From Winslowiella toletana (lineage in GTDB: Bacteria; Pseudomonadota; Gammaproteobacteria; Enterobacterales; Enterobacteriaceae), in NCBI RefSeq assembly GCF_017875465.1, contig NZ_JAGGMQ010000001.1:2170001-2234000 (forward strand): a stretch of DNA of 64,000 nucleotides, written 5' to 3'. Made by a program: the position numbers and the translations under genes. Under the pieces are notes generated by a model. That model saw only the letters and a program-made list of their open reading frames with translations, searched no databases and was not told where the DNA came from. Below, piece by piece: positions 53,633-60,980 of the stretch. Within the stretch, counting starts at the first letter, position 1; each line of letters starts with the position of its first letter.

Positions 53633-53654
53633 ATTATAGCTTACAGACTATAAT
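53633..53654. promoter_or_regulatory. Inverted repeat operator of the toxin-antitoxin pair
   Basis: ATTATAG (53633-53639) and CTATAAT (53648-53654) form a 7-base inverted repeat with an 8-base spacer, ending 9 bases before the toxin start and containing a -10-like TATAAT. It is a plausible autoregulatory operator for the XRE antitoxin. Confidence 0.55.
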
Positions 53655-53663
53655 GGAACTGCT

Positions 53664-54011
53664 ATGTGGACGATATTAACAACGGAACTGTTTGATCACT
53701 GGTTTGAGCGCCAGGATGAGCTCACTCAAAATAAGATGCTGGCAGGGTTACTGGCGTTGAGAAAAGGCGGCCCTAATGTCGGAAGACCACTGGTCGATGC
53801 AATTAAATTTTCCCGCTGGCTCCATATGAAAGAGTTAAGAGTTCAGCACAAAGGGCAGCCCATTCGGGCTTTCTTCGCTTTTGACCCTCTACGCCGGGCA
53901 ATTATCCTTTGTGCGGGAGACAAAAGTGGCAATGACAAAAGATTTTATCGTGAAATGCTTGCCGTTGCGGATGCGCAATACGCTCAGCATTTGATGACAC
54001 TGGTGGAGTAA
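53664..54011 (+). CDS. RelE/HigB-like toxin (Gp49 family) of a type II toxin-antitoxin system
   Basis: The 115-residue protein matches phage Gp49/HigB-like toxins: LFDHWFERQDELTQNKMLAG, GGPNVGRPLVDAIKFSRW, MKELRVQHKGQPIRAFFAFD, and ILCAGDKSGNDKRFYREML. Such toxins are ribosome-dependent mRNA interferases. It is toxin first, as in higBA. The antitoxin starts 2 bases after its stop. E. coli has no such pair between yhjE and yhjG, so the pair was probably acquired. Confidence 0.9.
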   Translation: MWTILTTELFDHWFERQDELTQNKMLAGLLALRKGGPNVGRPLVDAIKFSRWLHMKELRVQHKGQPIRAFFAFDPLRRAIILCAGDKSGNDKRFYREMLAVADAQYAQHLMTLVE

Positions 54012-54013
54012 AT

Positions 54014-54316
54014 ATGGGTAAAAACCTTGATAACATGCTGGCAGAACTTTCGGCCAGCAGAAGACAACATGTCGAACAGCTGGCGGATGAAATGCTGCTG
54101 GAAGTACAGCTTTATCGCTTACGCGAGGAGTTACAACTTACTCAGCAGGCTCTCGCAAGCAAGATGGGCATCAGTCAGCCTACCATTGCGGCAATAGAAA
54201 AACGCGGCAATGATATAAAACTGTCAACCATGAAGCGCTATGTGGCGGCCCTTGGCGGAACTATCCATATCAATATCGAGTTTCCTGATGGTCACCATAT
54301 TGCGCTAGAGATGTAG
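54014..54316 (+). CDS. XRE-family antitoxin of the HigA type
   Basis: The 100-residue protein has a helix-turn-helix (about 35-85: YRLREELQLTQQALASKMGI, then SQPTIAAIEKRGNDIKLSTM) preceded by a helical toxin-contact region. It would neutralise the upstream toxin and repress the operon through the inverted repeat at 53633-53654. Two bases separate the genes. Confidence 0.92.
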   Translation: MGKNLDNMLAELSASRRQHVEQLADEMLLEVQLYRLREELQLTQQALASKMGISQPTIAAIEKRGNDIKLSTMKRYVAALGGTIHINIEFPDGHHIALEM

Positions 54317-54336
54317 GAGCGGCAATAACGCCGCCC
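54316..54336. repeat. REP-like palindromic element, degenerate copy 4
   Basis: GGAGCGGCAATAACGCCGCCC is a degraded form of the GGGCGGCG-N4-CGCCGCCC element, just after the antitoxin gene. Tail not conserved. Confidence 0.5.
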
Positions 54337-54343
54337 ATACCCC

Positions 54344-56404
54344 CTATTTCTTCGACTTCATCTGTTGCAGCACTTTAGTACACTGATTTTCCTCATTATC
54401 GCTGGGGGAAACCAGCGCCAGCAGCGCGGCGGCCGGTGCGGCAACCACCCCTAAGGCGACGGCGGCGGCGCCACGAGCGATTAACGGTCCGGCTTTCACC
54501 CCGGCATCCGGGCTTTTAAAGGTGCCACGCACATACAGCGGCGAACGCAGGGTAATAATGCGAATCCCCTTACTCTCCGGATTAATCGACAAGTCGAGGC
54601 GCTCATTAGCAAAATTGGTGGTGCCGGAAATATTGATAATCGCGTTTTCGGTATCAAACACAAACAGGCGCGTCGAAGCCAGACCATTACGCACATTAAG
54701 ATCGGCAGCGGCGCAGTTGATACGCACTTCATCGTCGCCAAACAGTTTGCTCACGACATAGTTACCGACATTTAAGCCGACAATTTCCATCAGGCTACGG
54801 CTAATCAGTCCATCGTTCATTAACAGCTTCAGATCACCATTGCTGGTAGCCAGTAAATCCGCCACTGAATTGCCGCTGCCGCTTAACGTCGCATCACCGT
54901 TCAGCTGGCCAAGGCTGTTCTGCATCGCTTCGACCCCTTTAAACAGCTCACGCAGTCTCAGCTTACGGACATGGATATCAGCACGTCCACGCAGTGGCGT
55001 TTTGTCGCCTTCTAAATGAATGGTGGAGTTAAGATTGCCGCCCGCCATAGCAAAACGCAGCGGATCTAACAGTAAGTCACCGTTTTTTAAAACAACATGG
55101 GTGTAGAGGTCGCTAATCGGCAGTGAGTTACTGTGCTCAATGCGTTTGCCGCTGAATTTCACATCAGCATCCATCACACTCCAGCTTTTACTGTCGAATT
55201 TGTCATGCGGTAGTACCCGATCTGCTGGCTGGCTGGAGGGCTCGCCGCGTTTCGCCTTCGCCTGTTCGGTTTTAGCGCTGTCTTTGCCAGAATTGACACC
55301 GATAAGCGGCCCCAGATCGGCCATGCGCAGCTGACGCGACTCCAGTGTTCCTGCCAGTTTTGGCCGTGGTTTAATCTGGCTGTAGGTCAGTGAGCCATGA
55401 ATATCACTGTCGCCAATATGACCATTAAAATCCTGGTAGCGGAACACCGGGCCGCCCGCTTCACGGAAGCGCGCCTGCAAATGACCATCGGTTTCGTATG
55501 GCGGAGTATCCGGCAACAGCACACCGGTTAAACCATACAAATTAGCCAGCGTATCGCCGGAAAAACGCAGGCGCAGGTCGAGCCCACCCAAATTCATGGG
55601 ATCCTGCAGAGTCCCGGCAACGCGTACACGTGTCGTGCCATTACGTACGTCAGCCTCAATCGGGAACGGGGTAGTTTTACTGCGCAACGACAGCATGCCG
55701 CCGATTTTGCCATCGCCGTTAAGCTGCTCATTATTGTATTTCCCCTCGGCTTTCCAGCCGAAAACGAAATCAGCGGCGTGCTGTTGTTTATCGTCGCCAC
55801 CCGCCAGCTGAGCATAGGGCACCGGTTTACCCAGCGGATCCACCATCACCTGCACATCGGCTTTATTAATCGCGTCGCGATAATTAATGCGGCCCTGGTC
55901 AAACACAATATTATCGAGGCGGAATGACCATGCTGAAGGCTGCTGACTGGCATCAGGGTTATCGCTGCTGGCCAGATTAAACGTCCAGTTATTTTTGGCG
56001 TCAGCGGTCTGCACCAGTCTGGCAACCGGCTGCTGTAATTTGATCCACGGGATCCAGACTTGCTTCGCCAGTAGTGACAACGGTGCCAGCGTGGCGTCTA
56101 CGCGCTGCAGATGCACCATGCTAACTTCAGGAATTTCCGGGGGATTGCCGAGCATAATATCTTCGGCATGCACATGTGGCCACGGAACCCAGCTACGCCA
56201 GCCGGGCTCATCGCGATTGCGTTGCCAGTTGACGCCCAGATCGCCGCGGATGGCAAAAGGTCGATTTAATTCGGTCGAGACTTTCTGGTTGATGGTTGGT
56301 TTGAGGCGGTTCCAGTCAAAAAAGAGTATTACCAGCACCACGACCACAACCAGCAGCAAAAAAATCCCGCCAATCCAGCTTATTATTTTTCCCGTACGCG
56401 ACAT
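54344..56404 (-). CDS. yhjG: AsmA-family protein YhjG
   Basis: The 686-residue protein has an N-terminal membrane anchor (SWIGGIFLLLVVVVVLVILF) and a long periplasmic AsmA-like region. The C-terminal AsmA domain begins near residue 480 (LGQLNGDATLSGSGNSVADL) and contains DLSINPESKGIRIITLRSPL. AsmA-like proteins are now thought to bridge phospholipid transport to the outer membrane. It matches E. coli YhjG in position next to pdeH. Confidence 0.92.
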   Translation of the reverse strand: MSRTGKIISWIGGIFLLLVVVVVLVILFFDWNRLKPTINQKVSTELNRPFAIRGDLGVNWQRNRDEPGWRSWVPWPHVHAEDIMLGNPPEIPEVSMVHLQRVDATLAPLSLLAKQVWIPWIKLQQPVARLVQTADAKNNWTFNLASSDNPDASQQPSAWSFRLDNIVFDQGRINYRDAINKADVQVMVDPLGKPVPYAQLAGGDDKQQHAADFVFGWKAEGKYNNEQLNGDGKIGGMLSLRSKTTPFPIEADVRNGTTRVRVAGTLQDPMNLGGLDLRLRFSGDTLANLYGLTGVLLPDTPPYETDGHLQARFREAGGPVFRYQDFNGHIGDSDIHGSLTYSQIKPRPKLAGTLESRQLRMADLGPLIGVNSGKDSAKTEQAKAKRGEPSSQPADRVLPHDKFDSKSWSVMDADVKFSGKRIEHSNSLPISDLYTHVVLKNGDLLLDPLRFAMAGGNLNSTIHLEGDKTPLRGRADIHVRKLRLRELFKGVEAMQNSLGQLNGDATLSGSGNSVADLLATSNGDLKLLMNDGLISRSLMEIVGLNVGNYVVSKLFGDDEVRINCAAADLNVRNGLASTRLFVFDTENAIINISGTTNFANERLDLSINPESKGIRIITLRSPLYVRGTFKSPDAGVKAGPLIARGAAAVALGVVAAPAAALLALVSPSDNEENQCTKVLQQMKSKK

Positions 56405-56465
56405 CTCCTACCCCTTGCTAATCCCATGTCTCCATTAAAGATAGTCGAGACCATGGAGATCGGCA

Positions 56466-57239
56466 TCAGGCAAGCTGGAGAGGAAGATCGGTCAGCTGTT
56501 CAAAGGGAACGGGACGCGAAAAATAGTAGCCCTGTGCGGCAAATGCTGGCGATCCTTGAACCTGAGCCCACTCCTCTGCTGTTTCCACCCCTTCCACAAT
56601 CACGCCTTTACAGTAACGATTAATCAGCGCCAGCAGCATCGCAAACAGATTACGTCCCTCTTCGGTTTTGCGCAGCAAAATAAACAGCTCACGCGCCAGC
56701 TTGATATAATCATACTTTAATTCTGTCAGGGCAGAAAAGTTAGCCATCCCCGAGCCAAAATCGTCAAGCCATAGCGGACCCAGCTCTGGCATCTGCGCCA
56801 CAACCTCTTCCTGCGGTAAAATATGATGTTCAACCAGCTCAAAACGCACCCACGGCAGGCGGGCGATCAGCGCACGAATTTCCAGATTGTGTTGCAGGGC
56901 TAACAGCGAAGGACCATCGATATTGACGGATGCAACCATACCACCATCAACAAATTTCTCTTCCCATTGACTCAACAGCTCAAGCTGTTCCTCGACGATA
57001 TGTAGCCGCTGTGAAATATCCAGCGCAGCAAAGTAGTCTTCTGGCGATAACCTTTGACTCGGCGCGGCAGGGTGAAAGACCGCGGTAAGTAACTCAATTG
57101 CCATCAGGCGACCTGATACTTCATAGATCGGCTGAAAAGTGTATAGTCGCTGGCACTGTTTCCAGTACTGACGCTCTTCCTGATGTTTTTGGACAACAAT
57201 TGAGGAAGGAAGCCGATGACTGATATGTTTCAGCATCAT
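56466..57239 (-). CDS. pdeH: EAL-domain cyclic-di-GMP phosphodiesterase PdeH (YhjH)
   Basis: The 257-residue protein consists of a single EAL domain without sensor region, like E. coli PdeH: LMAIELLTAVFHP (ELL in place of EAL), MVASVNIDGPSLLALQ, RFELVEHHILPQEEVV, LWLDDFGSGMANFSALTELK, DYIKLARELF and VIVEGVETAEEW. Catalytic Asp, Glu and Lys positions are kept, so it should be active. PdeH lowers c-di-GMP and favours swimming in E. coli, where it is a flagellar class III gene; a flagellar promoter was not identified here. Confidence 0.95.
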   Translation of the reverse strand: MMLKHISHRLPSSIVVQKHQEERQYWKQCQRLYTFQPIYEVSGRLMAIELLTAVFHPAAPSQRLSPEDYFAALDISQRLHIVEEQLELLSQWEEKFVDGGMVASVNIDGPSLLALQHNLEIRALIARLPWVRFELVEHHILPQEEVVAQMPELGPLWLDDFGSGMANFSALTELKYDYIKLARELFILLRKTEEGRNLFAMLLALINRYCKGVIVEGVETAEEWAQVQGSPAFAAQGYYFSRPVPFEQLTDLPLQLA

Positions 57240-57443
57240 GGTTTACATCCTGATTAGGGAGTCTGCCTTCAAATGGCATCCTGTGCAGCAAGTATCGGCA
57301 TGGTCAGCAATAACTTTATCAATGTCGAAAGCCACTTTTATACACTCCACTATATCAGCCACTTAAACCGCTAATGCGCATAATAGCGGTAAAAATTGCG
57401 GGTAATTAACCAGTTTAATCAACGCCCTTTTCCATCAAATTAA

Positions 57444-57462
57444 ATTAAAACACTGTTTTAAA
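57444..57462. promoter_or_regulatory. KdgR-type box upstream of kdgK
   Basis: The site contains TTAAAACACTGTTTTAA, a 17-base palindrome with a single central base, agreeing with about 16 of 19 positions of the KdgR consensus. It lies 62 bases before the kdgK start. KdgR represses 2-keto-3-deoxygluconate utilisation genes in enterobacteria. Confidence 0.7.
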
Positions 57463-57524
57463 TCATTGACTGACGTCAGCGGCAAAGCGAGACTAAAGGC
57501 AGAATTTCCTTGAGGCTGAGAACC

Positions 57525-58457
57525 ATGACGCATAAAAAAATTGCCGTAATTGGCGAATGCATGATTGAGCTGTCGCAGAAGGGCGCAGATTTAAGCCGCG
57601 GCTTTGGCGGCGATACCCTGAATACCGCCATCTATCTGGCGCGTCAGCTGCCAGCAGAGTCATTAAGCGTGGAGTATGTCACCGCGCTGGGAACCGATAC
57701 TTTTAGCAATGAGATGGTCGCCGCCTGGCAACAGGAGCAGGTAAAGACCACGTTAATTCAGCGCATGGAGAACAAGCTACCCGGCCTGTACTTTATTGAA
57801 ACCGACCCGCAGGGTGAGCGCACCTTCTTCTACTGGCGCAATGAAGCCGCAGCCCGTTACTGGCTGGAGAGTGAACGCGCCGATGAAATATGTGAACAGC
57901 TGGCGCTGTTTGACTACATTTATCTGAGCGGTATCAGCCTGGCGATATTAAATGCCAGCAGCCGGGAAAAATTACTGTCATTGCTGGCCGAATGTCGTGG
58001 CAACGGCGGCAAAGTCATTTTTGATAACAATTATCGCCCCCGCCTGTGGCAAAGCCGCGAAGAAGCGCAGCAGGCCTATGCCGCCATGCTGGCCTGCACG
58101 GATATCGCCTTCCTGACGCTGGATGATGAAACGCTGCTGTGGGGCGAAGCCAGCGTTGATGATGTGGTCAGCCGCACGCGCGCTGCAGGTGTGGCAGAAA
58201 TCGTGATTAAACGTGGCGCCGAATCCTGCCTGGTGGCCAGCGGCGACGCGCCATTAATCGAAGTGGCGGCGGTAAAACTGCCGAAAGAGAAGATTGTGGA
58301 TACCACCGCAGCAGGCGATTCATTCAGTGCGGGTTATCTCGCCGTGCGCCTGACCGGTGGCAGCGCCGCCGATGCAGCCGCGCGTGGTCATCTGACCGCC
58401 AGTACGGTGATTCAGTATCGTGGCGCGGTGATCCCAAAAAGCGCGATGCCGCAGTAA
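57525..58457 (+). CDS. kdgK: 2-Keto-3-deoxygluconate kinase
   Basis: The 310-residue PfkB-type kinase matches KdgK: KKIAVIGECMIELSQKGADL, RGFGGDTLNTAIYLARQLP and the signature DTTAAGDSFSAGYLAVRLTG with catalytic Asp. It phosphorylates 2-keto-3-deoxygluconate to KDPG, the entry into the lower Entner-Doudoroff pathway. The start MTHKKIAVIG follows GAGGCTGAGAACC. The adjacent genes downstream make its substrate from alginate. Confidence 0.96.
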   Translation: MTHKKIAVIGECMIELSQKGADLSRGFGGDTLNTAIYLARQLPAESLSVEYVTALGTDTFSNEMVAAWQQEQVKTTLIQRMENKLPGLYFIETDPQGERTFFYWRNEAAARYWLESERADEICEQLALFDYIYLSGISLAILNASSREKLLSLLAECRGNGGKVIFDNNYRPRLWQSREEAQQAYAAMLACTDIAFLTLDDETLLWGEASVDDVVSRTRAAGVAEIVIKRGAESCLVASGDAPLIEVAAVKLPKEKIVDTTAAGDSFSAGYLAVRLTGGSAADAAARGHLTASTVIQYRGAVIPKSAMPQ

Positions 58458-58473
58458 ACGCTCCTTCTCGCAT

Positions 58474-58503
58474 GATCAAAGCCGGTCGAACCCGGCTTTG
58501 ATC
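58474..58503 (+). terminator. Hairpin after kdgK
   Basis: A 12-base-pair perfect stem (GATCAAAGCCGG with CCGGCTTTGATC, 6-base loop) lies 16 bases after the kdgK stop. No T tract, so partial read-through into the DEH reductase gene is possible. Confidence 0.6.
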
Positions 58504-58523
58504 TGATCATTACGATCCTTCTG

Positions 58524-58616
58524 GTAATACAATTAAATCCATTTATGTGACTGAAGGCAATAAACAGGCCTGCAATTCTTTTAGCCCCTCCTTTTACCGG
58601 CTAGTATTTGTATTAC
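58524..58616. promoter_or_regulatory. Paired inverted GTAATACAA sites before the DEH reductase gene
   Basis: GTAATACAA at 58524-58532 and its exact inverse TTGTATTAC at 58608-58616 flank the promoter region of the DEH reductase gene. A similar TTGTATCAT occurs at 59491-59499 before the FadR-type gntR gene. They are candidate operators of that regulator. Inferred only from repetition. Confidence 0.35.
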
Positions 58617-58651
58617 TATATATCCAACAACCCGGTAATAAGGAAAAGCTG

Positions 58652-59428
58652 ATGTTCTCTGATCTGAAAAACAAACGTGTACTGATCACCGGTTCAACCG
58701 CTGGTGTCGGCCTGGCTGCTGCGCAGGCATTTGCCCGCCAGGGCGCAAAAGTGGGGCTAAATGGTTCACGCCCGGAGTCCGCCGTTAGTGCAACGCTGGC
58801 AGGGCTGCGCGCAGAGGGTTTTGACGTTGCTTATTTTCAGGCCGACCTGACGCAATCCACAGCCTGTCAGCAGCTGATTGAAGCCTTTGTCAGCCACTTT
58901 GGCGGCATTGACGTACTGGTTAATAACGCCGGAGGCTTGGGCGGACGTAACGGGCTGGAAAATATTGATGATGATTTTTACGATCATGTCATGAATTTAA
59001 ACGCACGTTCGGCACTGATGACCACCAAATTCGCCATCCCGCATTTGCGTGCTGCGGCCAACAAGAGCGGCGCCACCAGTGCGGTCATCAGTACCGGTTC
59101 GATTGCCGCGCGTGAAGGCGGTGGCCCTGGCGCTGGCATCTATGCGGCATCCAAGGCCTGGCTGCATGATATCCACCGTAACTGGGTAAAAGAGTTTACC
59201 GCTGACCATATCCGTTTCAACATCGTCTCACCGGGCACCATTGATACCGCTTTTCATGAAGATAAACCACAGGAAGTGCGCGATCGCATTGCCAGCACTA
59301 TCGCCATGGGCCGCTTTGGCCGCAGTGAAGAAGTGGCTCCCAGCTTTCTGTTCCTCGCATCACATGCCTGTAGCGGTTATATCACCGGTCAGATTATCGA
59401 TGTTAATGGTGGCCAGATGGCGCCCTGA
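58652..59428 (+). CDS. DEH reductase (alginate monouronate reductase), SDR family
   Basis: The 258-residue short-chain dehydrogenase resembles Sphingomonas sp. A1 A1-R along its length. Shared features as I recall that protein: KRVLITGS near the N-terminus, TSAVISTGSIA, GGGPGAG, IRFNIVSPGTIDTAFHEDK and YITGQIIDVNGG. A1-R reduces 4-deoxy-L-erythro-5-hexoseulose uronate (DEH), the end product of alginate lyases, to 2-keto-3-deoxygluconate using NADPH. The start at 58652 is preceded by AGGAAAAGCTG; an upstream in-frame ATG adds residues unlike the family. Its place between kdgK and alginate lyases supports the function. Confidence 0.88.
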   Translation: MFSDLKNKRVLITGSTAGVGLAAAQAFARQGAKVGLNGSRPESAVSATLAGLRAEGFDVAYFQADLTQSTACQQLIEAFVSHFGGIDVLVNNAGGLGGRNGLENIDDDFYDHVMNLNARSALMTTKFAIPHLRAAANKSGATSAVISTGSIAAREGGGPGAGIYAASKAWLHDIHRNWVKEFTADHIRFNIVSPGTIDTAFHEDKPQEVRDRIASTIAMGRFGRSEEVAPSFLFLASHACSGYITGQIIDVNGGQMAP

Positions 59429-59535
59429 GGCAAATTCTGGAAGGGAGCGCCAAAGAAACCATGCCCGGCGTAGGCGTTCCCAACCTGATGTTGTATCATC
59501 GGCCCCATGTGAAACTTCAGGTATGACAAAAGCCT

Positions 59536-60234
59536 ATGCAGTTTGAAATGATAGCCAATGCCCAGCGCGGACTGGATCTGCTGATTGCCAGCGACATTGC
59601 GCGCAAGATCATGACTGGCGCCCTGAATGCCGGTGATATTTTGCCCAGCGAAGTGGAATTATGTAGCCGATTTGGCGTCAGCCGTACTGCGCTGCGTGAA
59701 GCATTAAAGCTGTTATCCTCGAAAGGCCTGCTGGAATCACGTCCGAAAATTGGTACGCGGGTGCGCGATCGTTCTCACTGGAATATCCTTGATGTTCAGC
59801 TGCTTGAGTGGATGAGCGGAATGGAAGCGACGGAAGAGATGTATCATCAGTTTCTTGAGTTTCGCCGGGTGATTGAACCCCATGCCACCAGTCTTGCCGC
59901 TGTTAATGCCACCAAAGAGCAGCGCATTGAGCTGTCACGCATTTATCGCGAAATGTGTGAAGTCGACGCCGGCACTTTTGAGCCGGAAACCTGGGTCAAT
60001 ATCGATACGCAATTCCACCGCATGATTTTTCTCTCCTCCGGCAACTGCTTCTATATTCCCTTTGGCAATGTGCTGACCACGGTGTTTAAGTGGTTTATCA
60101 GCTACTCCTCGAAAGAGGGTGGCACCTGCATGAGTGACCATCGTAAAATCTATGAAGCGATTATGATGGGGGATGCGGAAGCCGCGCGTCAGGCGTCGCT
60201 GAATCTGATGGAATCCAGTAAACACCGTCTCTGA
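59536..60234 (+). CDS. FadR-subfamily GntR regulator
   Basis: The 232-residue protein has a GntR winged helix (about 12-80: LNAGDILPSEVELCSRFGVS, RTALREALKLLSSKGLLESR) and a helical FCD sensor domain (about 90-225) with the metal/ligand Asp-His residues in NIDTQFHRMIFLSSG and DHRKIYEAIMMGD. FadR-type members commonly sense uronates or aldonates (as DgoR, ExuR-like UxuR). The location between the DEH reductase and the lyase genes suggests regulation of alginate catabolism, with DEH or KDG as likely ligands. Confidence 0.93.
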   Translation: MQFEMIANAQRGLDLLIASDIARKIMTGALNAGDILPSEVELCSRFGVSRTALREALKLLSSKGLLESRPKIGTRVRDRSHWNILDVQLLEWMSGMEATEEMYHQFLEFRRVIEPHATSLAAVNATKEQRIELSRIYREMCEVDAGTFEPETWVNIDTQFHRMIFLSSGNCFYIPFGNVLTTVFKWFISYSSKEGGTCMSDHRKIYEAIMMGDAEAARQASLNLMESSKHRL

Positions 60235-60267
60235 CGGCGGCGTTATCGCCGCCCGCGCCAACGATTT
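60233..60267. repeat. REP-like palindromic element, copy 5
   Basis: GGCGGCG-TTAT-CGCCGCC (60236-60253) with tail CGCGCCAACGATTT, a variant of the GTGCCGATAATT tail. Located between gntR and the GST gene. Confidence 0.65.
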
Positions 60268-60292
60268 CTATAGTCATCAGGAGTGCAATGCG

Positions 60293-60934
60293 ATGCTTAA
60301 AGTGTGGGGCAGAAAAACCTCTTCCAATGTTCAGGCGCTGATGTGGTGCATCGGTGAACTGGGGCTTCCTTTCGAGCGTTACGATATCGGCCATAAATAT
60401 GGCGGCAACGATACACCTGAGTTTCTGGCGATGAACCCTAACGGCCTGGTGCCGGTATTAAAGGATAATGATGGTCCGGCGCTGTTTGAGACCGGCGCCA
60501 TCCTGCGCTATTTGTCTGAGCAGTACGCTAAAGCGCCATTCTGGCCAGACGATATTGTGCAGCGCACGGCGGTGGATATGTGGGCGGAGTGGGCAAAGGT
60601 TAACGTCTCGCCGGGCTTTACCGCCCCCATCTTCTGGCAACTGGTGCGAACCGCGGAGAAAGACCGCGATCCGCAGGCAATCGCGGCGGCAATTAAACGG
60701 CTGACCGCGCTGCTGCAGATCGCCGAAACCCGGCTGACGCAGCACGATTATCTGGTGGGCGACGCATTTACGCTGGCGGATATTCAGTTCGGTTATCTGT
60801 TGTATCGTTACTATGATATTGCTATTGAGCGTGCCGATTTACCGGCGCTGCAACGCTATTATCAGCGTCTGACGCAGCGTCCGGCCTATCGCGAACATGT
60901 GATGATTTCCTATGAAGAGCTGCGGGTAGTCTGA
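60293..60934 (+). CDS. Glutathione S-transferase family protein
   Basis: The 213-residue protein has a GST N-terminal half (WGRKTSSNVQALMWCIGELG, FLAMNPNGLVPVLKDNDGPA, LFETGAILRYLSEQY) and a helical C-terminal half with DAFTLADIQFGYLLYRYYDI. It is similar in type to the GST at 47332-47955. No direct role in alginate use is evident; it may be a passenger between the regulator and the lyases. AGGAGTGCAATGCG precedes the ATG. Convergent with the heparinase-like gene. Confidence 0.92.
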   Translation: MLKVWGRKTSSNVQALMWCIGELGLPFERYDIGHKYGGNDTPEFLAMNPNGLVPVLKDNDGPALFETGAILRYLSEQYAKAPFWPDDIVQRTAVDMWAEWAKVNVSPGFTAPIFWQLVRTAEKDRDPQAIAAAIKRLTALLQIAETRLTQHDYLVGDAFTLADIQFGYLLYRYYDIAIERADLPALQRYYQRLTQRPAYREHVMISYEELRVV

Positions 60935-60980
60935 CCGATCACCAGCTGAGCACGGCGACCCGGCGGTCGCCGTTCGCCAG

